A DNA stretch of 8,537 bases from Cyrtobacter comes (GTDB lineage Bacteria; Pseudomonadota; Alphaproteobacteria; Rickettsiales; Midichloriaceae): assembly GCF_034470605.1 (NCBI RefSeq), contig NZ_JARGYT010000051.1, positions 1 to 8,537 on the forward strand, read 5' to 3'. Below are positions 1 through 6,891 of this stretch, one piece after another. Position 1 is the first letter of the stretch. The number at the start of each line of letters is the position of its first letter. A program made the translations under genes and the position numbers. Below the pieces are notes generated by a model. It was not told the DNA's origin. It searched no databases and saw only the letters and a program-made list of their open reading frames with translations.

Positions 1-112
1 CGCTAAACTCAAAGAAAATCGACGCTTAGCATTACGATTTGAGAAATCCGATCTCTCTTTCCTTGCCTTTATAGCTTTAGCATCTATTAAATACAACCTT
101 TGTTAACAGTGC
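1..112 (+). mobile_element. 3' end of an insertion sequence, left copy (IS5-superfamily-like)
   Basis: Bases 1-115 are a perfect inverted match to 8421-8535. The frame starting at base 2 is the C-terminus of a transposase that stops with TAA at 104-106, followed by a few bases of IS terminus. The element end is inferred at about 112, because the two copies diverge after the shared GCCTA and each is followed there by a YTAR tetramer: CTAA here (113-116), CTAG at the other copy. YTAR is a target duplication used by part of the IS5 family. The rest of the element lies outside the window. Confidence 0.75.
2..106 (+). pseudogene. IS transposase C-terminal fragment (partial, left copy)
   Basis: Thirty-four codons and a TAA stop encode a tail with the pattern AKLKENRRLALRFEK then SFLAFIALASIKYNL. 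A basic, Arg-rich stretch with an R-x-E-K element followed by a hydrophobic Ala/Leu-rich helix is typical of the C-termini of IS5-superfamily DDE transposases. The fragment is cut by the window edge, so whether the whole element is intact cannot be judged. The family call rests on pattern recognition of a short tail; the catalytic DDE residues are not in the window. Confidence 0.7.
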
Positions 113-1821
113 CTAAGGTTGTTTATGAGCATGTAGATAGACAAACAAGTAAAACTTATACTTCAGATCTCGTGTTGAGGTATAAATTTGATGGAGATAT
201 TATAAGAGATGTATCTATACCGAATATTAATGCGCCACAGTGTGCGAAATTTAGCAATTTTTCAACAACTTATTGTGCGGTGGTTCCAAAAGATGATGTT
301 GAGAAAATTTGTGTATGTGCTCAAGCTGATTGTAATAGCAATAAATTTATAGGGTGTGTTCCAAGGCCAATGCCTAAAGATTCAAATGTTGCTATGATTG
401 GTGAATTCACCTCTAAAGAGGATTATAAAGGAAGAGAAATACCAGCACTTAAAATTAGTTTAGTAAGAACGCTAACTGATGGATCTATAATAAAAAAAGA
501 TGCGGATGGTGCTAAGGTTGTTGAGAAAAGTGGTACATATTATAAGCTAGATGGTAATAACGATATCACAAATACACCTGCAAAAGAACCCGTAATAGTT
601 GAAAGGTTTCAGTTGCCAAAAGAACGAGATGCAATTGCGGCAGAATATTATGAATTTATATCTCAGGATGCTTCTGGTAACCAAATAGAAGGTCTCATGC
701 GTGGTACGGTTTCAGCATATGGTTTTAATTTTAATGTTTCGATACCTAAATTAAATAGTTCTAATAAAATAGAAGATATTGGTGTTATAACACCAATACA
801 AAACCAGACGCTTAAAGGATGTTTTGTATTTTCATCCTCTGATGAAAAAGGTGTGCCTAGGTATTTTATACCTAAAGGAAAAAGAGATAGAAAAACTTGC
901 TGTCCTAGCTATGTAAAAAATAAAGAAAAAGAATGTATTGTCCCGCCTATTAAGAAAAAGTGTGATGATGGTTCTATGGCCATGAATGATGAAAATGCGC
1001 AACGTGCGTTTTGCCCAGGTGTATATGAAGAGCCGGAAAATCCAGATGTTGCAGACGATATATGTTTAACATGTGAAAATAAAAATGTGATGCCAGACCC
1101 ATTCTGCTTAAAGATGCCAACAGATTGTGGAAAACAAGAAATACCAAACAGTTTTAATGGTTTTGCAATTTGGGATAAATCATCGCCTGGAAAAATTTCG
1201 TATTCAACTTGTAGTATAGACTATGGATTACAAGCAAGTAACGAGATATCAATACGTAAAAAAGATACATCATCACTACCATTAGTCGAGCAGGGAAAAA
1301 TAGAATCAGAGCATAACAAGTTGATAAACTATTTGGCAGATTTAAAAGATGAGAGTAAGAAGATCCATAAGAGGATTAGTACAACAGAGCTGCCAAAAAT
1401 TGATCCAAAGTATCAGCAGTATTTTGATATACAAGATACAGAAAAGGTACCAGAGAGAATATGTACAGCAAATCTATACAGTAGATTTAATAACCCATGC
1501 TTGATTACAAATGATGGGTGTGTAGAATTGAAAAAGCCGCTTGAATTGACTGGTAATATGCTTTTGAATGAGTCAGGTGGGCTTTACTATAACGTAGCTG
1601 TAGCTGAGTTAGGAAGTTTAAAACCTGGTCAAGAGAGAGAGATGGCGCATATAGCGGATGTCAATGGTAAGTGTCCTGCTGGTTATACTGCGGAAGGAAG
1701 CCTGACCCGTAAATGTGTCACAAGATATATAATTTCAAAGGCTTCTAATGGTAAGGGGAAAATAGATGTAAAGAGCCAATTTTGGGGTGATGTTAATGGT
1801 AGGTGTTCTAAAATCAAGTAG
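113..1821 (+). pseudogene. Large cysteine-rich, probably exported protein, N-terminally truncated by IS
   Basis: Not recognised as a named family. The frame is open from the IS junction to TAG at 1819-1821, about 569 native residues. The apparent TTG start at 100 lies inside IS DNA, so the true N-terminus, where any signal peptide would be, is missing. The protein is hydrophilic with no visible membrane segment and has 23 cysteines, including a CVCAQADC cluster, TCCP, CLTC and a C-terminal cluster. That many Cys suggests an extracytoplasmic, disulphide-bonded protein. The C-terminus (about 523-569, numbering from the TTG) has the pattern GKCPAGYT..G..TRKC...WG...GRC, like small Cys modules with G-x-C-x-x-GY and WG-x(n)-C spacing in secreted bacterial proteins. 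A related NGFAIW..S.G...STC stretch lies mid-protein. Rickettsiales carry Cys-rich surface and type IV secretion-associated proteins, but no VirB6 membrane domain is visible, so that link is speculative. It may form a unit with fur 34 bp downstream. Confidence 0.7.
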
Positions 1822-1855
1822 TGTATTACGTTGTTATGTATATTTATAACTAAAG

Positions 1856-2269
1856 ATGAATTCTGAAGCTCTAAAGATGTTCGAAAAAGCAAGTTTTAAG
1901 GTGACAAACCAGCGTAAAGCAATTGCAGATGTTCTTTTTTCAAGCAATGAGCACCTTAGTGCAGATGAAATCTTTAAAAAAATTTCATCTATAGATCCAA
2001 ATATTAGTATTGCAACTGTTTATAGGACACTTCTATTATTTGAGGAGTTTGGAATAGTTAAGAGGTTAGATCTCGGTGAAGGAAGATCATTATATGAGGC
2101 TGCAGGATCCCAAAAAGGGCATCATCATCATTTGGTAGATTTAGAGAGTGGTAAGATTATTGAATTTTATGACCCTGAAATAGAAGATTTAAAAGAAAGG
2201 ATAGCAAGAAGGCTGGGGTATAAACTTATTGATCACAGGCTTGAGCTATATGGGATACCTATTAAATAG
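1856..2269 (+). CDS. fur: Ferric uptake regulator, Fur family
   Basis: A 137-residue metal-dependent DNA-binding repressor of the Fur family; Fur uses Fe(II) to repress iron uptake genes. The N-terminal winged helix includes TNQRKAIADVL (17-27), LSADEI (34-39) and the recognition helix ISIATVYRTL (50-59). The dimerisation domain follows from about 85. Aligned to E. coli Fur, the metal ligands are kept: H33, E81, H90, H92, E103, E110 and H127. The zinc-binding CxxC is absent (D95, S98), as in many alphaproteobacterial Fur proteins, and the ligand loop reads HHHH (89-92) where E. coli has HHDH. Length is normal and the protein looks intact. The ATG at 1856 is the only sensible start; the upstream in-frame space is short and there is no strong Shine-Dalgarno. 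It lies 34 bp after the truncated Cys-rich gene on the same strand. Fur versus a close paralogue (Mur, Irr) cannot be settled by eye. Confidence 0.94.
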   Translation: MNSEALKMFEKASFKVTNQRKAIADVLFSSNEHLSADEIFKKISSIDPNISIATVYRTLLLFEEFGIVKRLDLGEGRSLYEAAGSQKGHHHHLVDLESGKIIEFYDPEIEDLKERIARRLGYKLIDHRLELYGIPIK

Positions 2270-2552
2270 AGATCGTTAAAGAATACAAGGTGATAGTCCC
2301 ATCAATTAAAATCGCTATAGGAGAGTTACCGTATAATTATCATTGAGTTGACTTTAATAAAATTGCACAATTTTTTTACTAATTTAGCTCTCGTATTACT
2401 GAGAGTATCAGTGTTTTCTTCAATATTTTGATTATTTAGGTAATTTTGAAATATGTCTAATACCTCAAAGCCCTTATTAATCCAGAGCTATTATATAAAT
2501 AAGAATATTAAAAAATCTTTATACTATCTAATCTCATATATAGATTTTAGTT
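2270..2552. other. Convergent intergenic interval, no gene seen
   Basis: This 283-bp AT-rich spacer lies between the 3' ends of fur (+) and the methyltransferase gene (-). No frame reads as coding. The only structure noted is a short hairpin at 2398-2412 (ACTGA, 5-nt loop, TCAGT) followed by GTTTTCTT. It could be a weak terminator for fur but is too short to call with confidence. A rival pairing CTCTC/GAGAG overlaps it. Confidence 0.5.
2398..2420 (+). terminator. Possible weak terminator after fur
   Basis: The 5-bp stem ACTGA/TCAGT with loop GAGTA is followed by a T-rich stretch, about 130 bp downstream of the fur stop. The stem is short and competes with CTCTC/GAGAG pairing, so this is tentative. 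Confidence 0.2.
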
Positions 2553-3545
2553 TTATACTGTTATTACAAAAAAGTTATTCATCTTTTTTAATAAAAATTC
2601 TAACTGCCACTCGATATTTTTAGAGCCATTTTTTTTAAGAACCTCTGCTCTATCCTCTATACCAAATTTTAGTAAAAAATCTTCCTGTGTTCTAATTTCA
2701 ATATCTAATATGTGTTTTTGAAATATTTCTGCAAAATAACTAAAATTAACCAATGATGTAATATCAGATTCACCTGGATGTTCTAAAATATGGCATTTTT
2801 GATGATTTTTGACGGATTGCAGGCTACTTTTAAATTCATTAATTATATACCCATAATCTATTATAATTGCGCTTCCGCAATGCTTTTTTATAATCGTAGA
2901 TATAAAATCTAAATAATTTTCCCAATAAGCTGAAATTTCTATAATCCCATCATTATGATCTGAGCATATCTTTGTATTATTTGTACCTGATAATACTAGT
3001 GATAGCTCATAGTTTGTAACCGCCACACAAACCTCCTTAATCATATCCTGGTTTTTGTAATACTGCTTTATTGGTAATGCATCAAAAAATTCATTTGCTA
3101 CAAATATAATATATTGATCATCCTGGATGTTTTCTTCTATTTCTTGGGTAGATGAGAACCATTTTATAAGTCCAAGGTAATTTTTAAGATTTTTTTTCTG
3201 ATCTTCAATTAGCTTTTGGCTAATATCGTATAGAAATATGTTTTGAATTTTATTAGCTAATTTTTTATTTCTTAGTATATCTAGCATCATTATTCCGCTC
3301 CCTGGGCCGAGTTCTATTATTGTAATTGGTTTTTCATTTCCTTTCTTAAGGTATTCGCTAAGAGCCCATATACCTACAATTTCACCAAACATTTGGCTTA
3401 CTTGTGGTGCTGTTATAAAATCATTCACTATAGAATTACAATTATTATAGTAATTATATGATGAAAGGCTGATGAATTGATCCATTGGTATTGGTCCATG
3501 CTGCCTTATAAGGTCTATAATTTTATCTTTAAAAGTTTTGCTCAT
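2553..3545 (-). CDS. SAM-dependent methyltransferase, COG1565/MidA (NDUFAF7) family
   Basis: A 330-residue class I methyltransferase. Family signatures in order: NDFITAPQVSQMFGE (41-55, the family's DFITAPE-x-SQ-x-FGE), the SAM-binding IIELGPGSG (76-84), an acidic strand end FLYDIS (104-109), ANEFFDALPI (150-159), an IIIDYGY strand (227-233), PGESDITSLVNF (257-268, like the family's GE-x-D-x-T-x-H-V-x-F) and a C-terminal QEDFLLKFGIEDRA (287-300). The mitochondrial relative NDUFAF7 methylates an arginine of the complex I subunit NDUFS2 during assembly; a like role on NuoD here is inference. The usual acidic residue of TAPE is Gln (TAPQ), and the GDF before it is NDF. The ATG at 3545 overlaps the stop of hdaA by 4 bases (ATGA), so translation is probably coupled. 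Length is slightly below the family's usual 350-400. Confidence 0.92.
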   Translation of the reverse strand: MSKTFKDKIIDLIRQHGPIPMDQFISLSSYNYYNNCNSIVNDFITAPQVSQMFGEIVGIWALSEYLKKGNEKPITIIELGPGSGIMMLDILRNKKLANKIQNIFLYDISQKLIEDQKKNLKNYLGLIKWFSSTQEIEENIQDDQYIIFVANEFFDALPIKQYYKNQDMIKEVCVAVTNYELSLVLSGTNNTKICSDHNDGIIEISAYWENYLDFISTIIKKHCGSAIIIDYGYIINEFKSSLQSVKNHQKCHILEHPGESDITSLVNFSYFAEIFQKHILDIEIRTQEDFLLKFGIEDRAEVLKKNGSKNIEWQLEFLLKKMNNFFVITV

Positions 3546-4171
3546 AACTCAAATATTTCTTTTATAAATGGAATGGTTATGGCCCTTTTTTCAGATAATG
3601 AAAGTTCATCTATTTTTTGTATAAGAGTTTTTAATTCAAAAAAACTTCTTTCAATTCTAGTGGCAATGTATTTTGGTACATCTGTATGAAATATTATTTG
3701 TTTTTCTAATAAAGATTTTGTTAGTAATGCTTCAATTATATCCCTATCAGGAATTCCTATTAATATCTTATATGAAGATGTAATTCTAGATAGTAGATCT
3801 GGGGTTTTATACATACCATACCTGCTAGTTGTCATAAGCAGCTTGAGGTTTCTTTCGTGACAGAAGTTAATTGTATGAAAGAGAAAAGTCTCTTCAAGGT
3901 TTTCTATATTTTCCATAACTACATTTCTAGTCTCATTTAATTCATAACCTGGATTATTATTCAAAAATATTACGCTTCTCTTATTGGCCCATATATTAGC
4001 TAGATGAGTTTTGCCGCTGCCACTTTCCCCTATAATAATCAATCTGTTAAATGGCCATTTAACATCGGAGACAATTGCTTTATAAGCCTCTATATTGCAA
4101 CTAGCAATAATAAAATCCTCGTGTGTATATGTTGGTGAAATATCCATTGGAAGAACCAATTGTTTATTCAT
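3542..4171 (-). CDS. hdaA: DnaA-like regulatory ATPase HdaA/Hda
   Basis: A 209-residue DnaA-related AAA+ protein with no DnaA domain IV, so it is not an initiator. It opens with QLVLPM (4-9), matching the QLxLP beta-clamp-binding motif by which Hda docks on DnaN. Walker A is GESGSGKT (48-55). The Walker B position reads VVMENIEN (84-91), where relatives have an acidic pair such as IEDID, so the second acid is Asn88. Sensor I region LLMTTSR is 111-117; box VII DLLSR with the candidate arginine finger R129 is 125-129. Sensor II lies in RIERSF (R175), and the family-typical end KRAITIPFIKEIF closes the protein. Hda/HdaA stimulates DnaA-ATP hydrolysis after clamp loading and so limits re-initiation. 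A DnaA-paralogue of other function (DUF815/RuvB-type) is unlikely given the clamp motif. It is the first gene of a two-gene overlapping unit, 150 bp after ftsY. Confidence 0.87.
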   Translation of the reverse strand: MNKQLVLPMDISPTYTHEDFIIASCNIEAYKAIVSDVKWPFNRLIIIGESGSGKTHLANIWANKRSVIFLNNNPGYELNETRNVVMENIENLEETFLFHTINFCHERNLKLLMTTSRYGMYKTPDLLSRITSSYKILIGIPDRDIIEALLTKSLLEKQIIFHTDVPKYIATRIERSFFELKTLIQKIDELSLSEKRAITIPFIKEIFEL

Positions 4172-4215
4172 GATACGCCACTTAAAGAATTTATATCAAA
4201 GAGTTGGTGTATAAG

Positions 4216-4244
4216 ATGATAAGCTTTATAGATATAAGATACAA
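4216..4244 (-). promoter_or_regulatory. Candidate promoter for hdaA and the methyltransferase gene
   Basis: On the minus strand TTGTAT (4239-4244) and TATCAT (4216-4221) are separated by exactly 17 bp. Initiation would fall near 4209, leaving a 5' leader of about 38 nt before the ATG at 4171. The -35 matches the consensus at only three positions, and read-through from ftsY is an alternative. Confidence 0.3.
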
Positions 4245-4321
4245 AGAAAAGTTGAGTATTGGTATTAAAGAACATAACAAGTAATCAGTTATCATGTCTA
4301 AGAATATAATAATCGATGTTT

Positions 4322-5236
4322 TCAAGTATCCAATCCAACTATTGCATCAGCAAATTCCTTTGGGTTTAATGGTATAAAATCATCTATTTTTTCTCCCGTA
4401 CCTATTCCATAAATTTTTAACTTATACTTTGATGCAATAGAAACTAAAATACCGCCCTTGCTAGAGCTATCTAGTTTAGTCATTATAAGGCCGTTTAGAC
4501 CTATTGTTTCCTTAAATGCCTCAGTTTGTTTCATTAAGTTAGATCCAGTGAGTGCATCGGCAATGAGTATGCACTCATGTGGGGCATGATCATTTAATTT
4601 TTTTAGGACTTTTACATGCTTTTTTAACTGATCCATTAAATTAGAATTGCTATGAATTCTACCAGCCGTATCTAATATTAATATATCAAAATCATTCTTT
4701 ATTGCATGATCCATAGCTTCAAACACTATACTTGATGGATCTTGTTTCTCTTTTTGTGCAAGTATAACAGAACAATGAGCTCTTTTTGCAATAATTTCCA
4801 TCTGTTCTTGTGCGGCTGCTCTAAACGTATCGCATGCAGCGATTAATACTTTGTGACCTTGTTTTGAAAAAAAATTTCCAATTTTTCCTGCGGTACTAGT
4901 CTTCCCGGTACCATTAATGCCAACTAGCATAATAACATAAGGTGATCCCTTTTTCTCTAATGTAGTTGTTAATGGGGTGATTATTGATTGTATTGATAAT
5001 GAAATCAAATTTTTTACATCGTCTACAGAGCTTTCTTTATCAAACCTTTTTTTTGATATTTCTGAAATTATTTTTGATGAAGTATCTACATCAATTCCAG
5101 ATAATATTAATACTTCCTTTATATTTTCAATCGTATCTTCATCCAATTTTTTCTTGGTTATGGCATTGGAAAGACCAAAAGTTAAAAAAGAGGCCGTCTT
5201 AGAGAGTGTACTTTTTATTTTAGAAAAGACGCCCAT
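4322..5236 (-). CDS. ftsY: Signal recognition particle receptor FtsY
   Basis: A 304-residue SRP GTPase that receives ribosome-nascent chain-SRP complexes at the inner membrane and hands them to SecYEG. The N-terminal four-helix N domain runs to about 95, then the NG GTPase: G1 GINGTGKTST (106-115), the insertion-box DTFRAAA (136-142), G3 DTAGR (189-193), G4 TKLD (253-256) and GIGTGE (277-282), ending in DDFIPLNPKEFADAI. The long acidic A domain of E. coli FtsY is absent. The N-terminus MGVFSKIKSTLSK is a short amphipathic helix suited to membrane contact, as in other short alphaproteobacterial FtsY. Minor departures from usual motifs are KLDSSSKGG (commonly KLDGTAKGG) and DALTGSNLMKQ (commonly DATTGQNALNQ). 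No Shine-Dalgarno is evident. Its start is only 34 bp from the divergent NlpC gene, so its promoter must lie in that gap or within the NlpC coding region. Confidence 0.98.
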   Translation of the reverse strand: MGVFSKIKSTLSKTASFLTFGLSNAITKKKLDEDTIENIKEVLILSGIDVDTSSKIISEISKKRFDKESSVDDVKNLISLSIQSIITPLTTTLEKKGSPYVIMLVGINGTGKTSTAGKIGNFFSKQGHKVLIAACDTFRAAAQEQMEIIAKRAHCSVILAQKEKQDPSSIVFEAMDHAIKNDFDILILDTAGRIHSNSNLMDQLKKHVKVLKKLNDHAPHECILIADALTGSNLMKQTEAFKETIGLNGLIMTKLDSSSKGGILVSIASKYKLKIYGIGTGEKIDDFIPLNPKEFADAIVGLDT

Positions 5237-5270
5237 ATAAATTTAAATAAGAAGAAATAAGAAAATATTG

Positions 5271-5726
5271 ATGCCAATGATATATATAAGATATAAAATA
5301 GCAAGTTATGCCAGGAAGTGGGTTGGCACACCGTTTTCTAATGGTGGTAGAAAGAATGGTATAGGGTGTGATTGCCTAGGGCTTTTTATAGGCGTTGCAA
5401 AGAGGTTTCATTTTCGTTCGTTATATGAAGATAAGCTAATTTCTGCATTTGATACTACTGCTTACCATTATTTAGAGGATTCTAAAAAATTGGAACATGA
5501 AATAAATAAGCATTTAATAAAAATAGATGCTCCCAGGGTAGGGTCCATTGCGCTAATTAGTAATCAAAATATTTCTCATATAGGTATAGTTGCAGATTAC
5601 ATTAACAATAAAAGCCTGTTCTCACTCATACATGCAAGTATAGAAAGAAGATTAGTAATAGAGCACAGGCTTATATTTGAGGAGAGATATGCTTATTTTG
5701 ATTTTAAGGAATTGTATTATTTATGA
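5271..5726 (+). CDS. Phage/GTA-type NlpC/P60 cell-wall peptidase
   Basis: A 151-residue cysteine peptidase of the phage/GTA NlpC/P60 type, similar to the Rhodobacter GTA orfg14 product, which acts on peptidoglycan peptides as part of the tail tip. Visible motifs: YARKWVGTPF (13-22), GCDCLGLF (32-39) with nucleophile C35, RVGSIALI (89-96), SHIGIVAD with catalytic H103, and LIHAS with the third polar residue H121, followed by RLVIEHRL. All catalytic positions are present, so the enzyme may be active. There is no signal peptide, as expected for a virion peptidase. TTG at 5268, ATG at 5271 and ATG at 5277 are possible starts; ATG 5271 is chosen because it lies downstream of the purine-rich GAAGAAATAAG and keeps the family's N-terminus. 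The stop overlaps the capsid gene start (ATGA, 5723-5726). Alternative: a domesticated housekeeping peptidase. Confidence 0.88.
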   Translation: MPMIYIRYKIASYARKWVGTPFSNGGRKNGIGCDCLGLFIGVAKRFHFRSLYEDKLISAFDTTAYHYLEDSKKLEHEINKHLIKIDAPRVGSIALISNQNISHIGIVADYINNKSLFSLIHASIERRLVIEHRLIFEERYAYFDFKELYYL

Positions 5727-6772
5727 CTATAGAAGAAAAAATAGATGAGCTTCACAGCTCGTGGCAAGAGGTTAAAAGTGTATTTAATAATAATGTGAGT
5801 ATGATAAAAAAACAAAATGCAGAGATTGATAGCATCAAATCCGCTATATCACGCCCATCATCTGGGCATTTAGAGTTTGAAGATTCTTCATATAAAGAGG
5901 GGTTTTCTGATTATTTAAAAAAAGGTTCTGAGAATAATATTGATAAGTCTGATTTTGGATATCAGGTTACTAGAAGAATGTTTTCAAGAATCAAGAATTA
6001 TCTTGAGTGTCATTCAATAATGAGGCAAATCTCCAATGTTACAGAAATTTCTGGAGATTCTCTTGAGCTGATAGAGGGTAGTGGAAATTTCGCTGGTTGG
6101 TCAAAAGATGCAGATAAAATCTTAAATTCAAAAGATAATAAAACAAGCGCATCAAAAATTTCTATACCACTGCATGAATTATATGGGCAAATTGAAGTAA
6201 CGCAGAAATTATTAGATGATAAAGAAATCAATATAGAAGATTGGATATCTGATGAATTAATAAGATCTTTTTTTAAGGCGGAAAATCAAGCATTTATAAA
6301 TGGTAGTGGTGAAGGGGAGCCAGAAGGTATATTAGCTAAAAATTCTAAAATTGATATAATAGAGGAAAAAGCAATGACCAGCGAATCTTTAAGTAATATA
6401 TTCTTTAAGCTTAATGATTCTTATTCAAAGAATGCAAAATTTTTAATGAATAGGTCGGCTTTGAAACTAATCTCTAATTTAAGAAATTCACAAAAAGAAT
6501 GGGATTATATATGGAGGGTAAACAATAATAAAAATATAGATACTATATTTGGAAGGGAAATTATAGAGTGTGGCGAAGTGCCAACGAATGAGACATTAAT
6601 TATTTTTGGTGATTTTAAATCAGCATATCAAATTGTAGATAGGGTTGGCGTAGATCTTTTAAGAGATCCATATACTAGTAAGCCGAATACTAGATTTTAC
6701 TCAATGAAAAGGGTTGGTGGGAAAGTTATAAATCCAGAAGCAATCAAGATACTTAAGGTGAAAAGTGCGTGA
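5723..6772 (+). CDS. HK97-fold phage/GTA-like major capsid protein
   Basis: A 349-residue major capsid protein of the HK97 family, closest in pattern to GTA gene 5 products. Residues 1-45 are a charged heptad-like segment resembling the N-terminal delta domain that acts as scaffold and is usually cleaved. The family body follows: FGYQVTRRMFSRI (78-90), FAGWSKDAD (123-131), the E-loop/P-domain region ELYGQIEVTQKLLDD (152-166), DWISDELIRSFFKAENQAFINGSGEGEPEGI (173-203 in part), AKFLMNRSAL (238-247), IFGDFKSAYQIVDRVGV (294-310) and LLRDPYTSKPNTRFYSMKRVGG then NPEAIKIL (312-344). It is intact and somewhat shorter than the Rhodobacter GTA capsid. The ATG overlaps the peptidase stop; AAGGA at 5706-5710 is 12 nt upstream. 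No portal, terminase or prohead protease gene lies in the window. Confidence 0.93.
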   Translation: MTIEEKIDELHSSWQEVKSVFNNNVSMIKKQNAEIDSIKSAISRPSSGHLEFEDSSYKEGFSDYLKKGSENNIDKSDFGYQVTRRMFSRIKNYLECHSIMRQISNVTEISGDSLELIEGSGNFAGWSKDADKILNSKDNKTSASKISIPLHELYGQIEVTQKLLDDKEINIEDWISDELIRSFFKAENQAFINGSGEGEPEGILAKNSKIDIIEEKAMTSESLSNIFFKLNDSYSKNAKFLMNRSALKLISNLRNSQKEWDYIWRVNNNKNIDTIFGREIIECGEVPTNETLIIFGDFKSAYQIVDRVGVDLLRDPYTSKPNTRFYSMKRVGGKVINPEAIKILKVKSA

Positions 6773-6830
6773 TAAATTAAGTAGATTATAAATGTCGGAG
6801 ATAGGATCCAATGCCGTATTACTTTAGTAG

Positions 6831-6858
6831 CTTAGCAAGGCGCTGAGTTCTATGTATT
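6831..6858 (+). terminator. Possible weak terminator after the capsid gene
   Basis: CTTAGC (6831-6836) can pair with GCTGAG (6842-6847) across a 5-nt loop with one G-T pair, followed by a T-rich but broken run. It lies about 60 bp past the capsid stop in the gap between convergent genes. Confidence 0.2.
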
Positions 6859-6891
6859 TACAAATGAGTAGATAGGTAGTTTAAATATCGG

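Noticed and set aside
1683..1892. Minus-strand 69-residue frame across the end of the Cys-rich gene and fur start
   Set aside because: It is antisense to two supported genes, with no family pattern and no promoter.
2329..2346. Possible Fur box near TATAATTATCATT downstream of fur
   Set aside because: Only one half-site fits the 7-1-7 Fur consensus, and it lies in a convergent gap with no gene to control.
3477..3689. Plus-strand 70-residue frame over the methyltransferase/hdaA junction
   Set aside because: It is a shadow of two genes with conserved protein motifs.
4273..4296. Terminator hairpin after ftsY (CATAAC/GTTAT with bulge)
   Set aside because: The stem is short and bulged, with no convincing T-tract on the minus strand.
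4977..5240. Plus-strand frames of 87 and 72 residues opposite the ftsY 5' half
   Set aside because: They are shadows of ftsY with low-complexity hydrophobic translations.
6010..6231. Minus-strand 73-residue frame inside the capsid gene
   Set aside because: It is antisense to a conserved capsid region, with no independent support.
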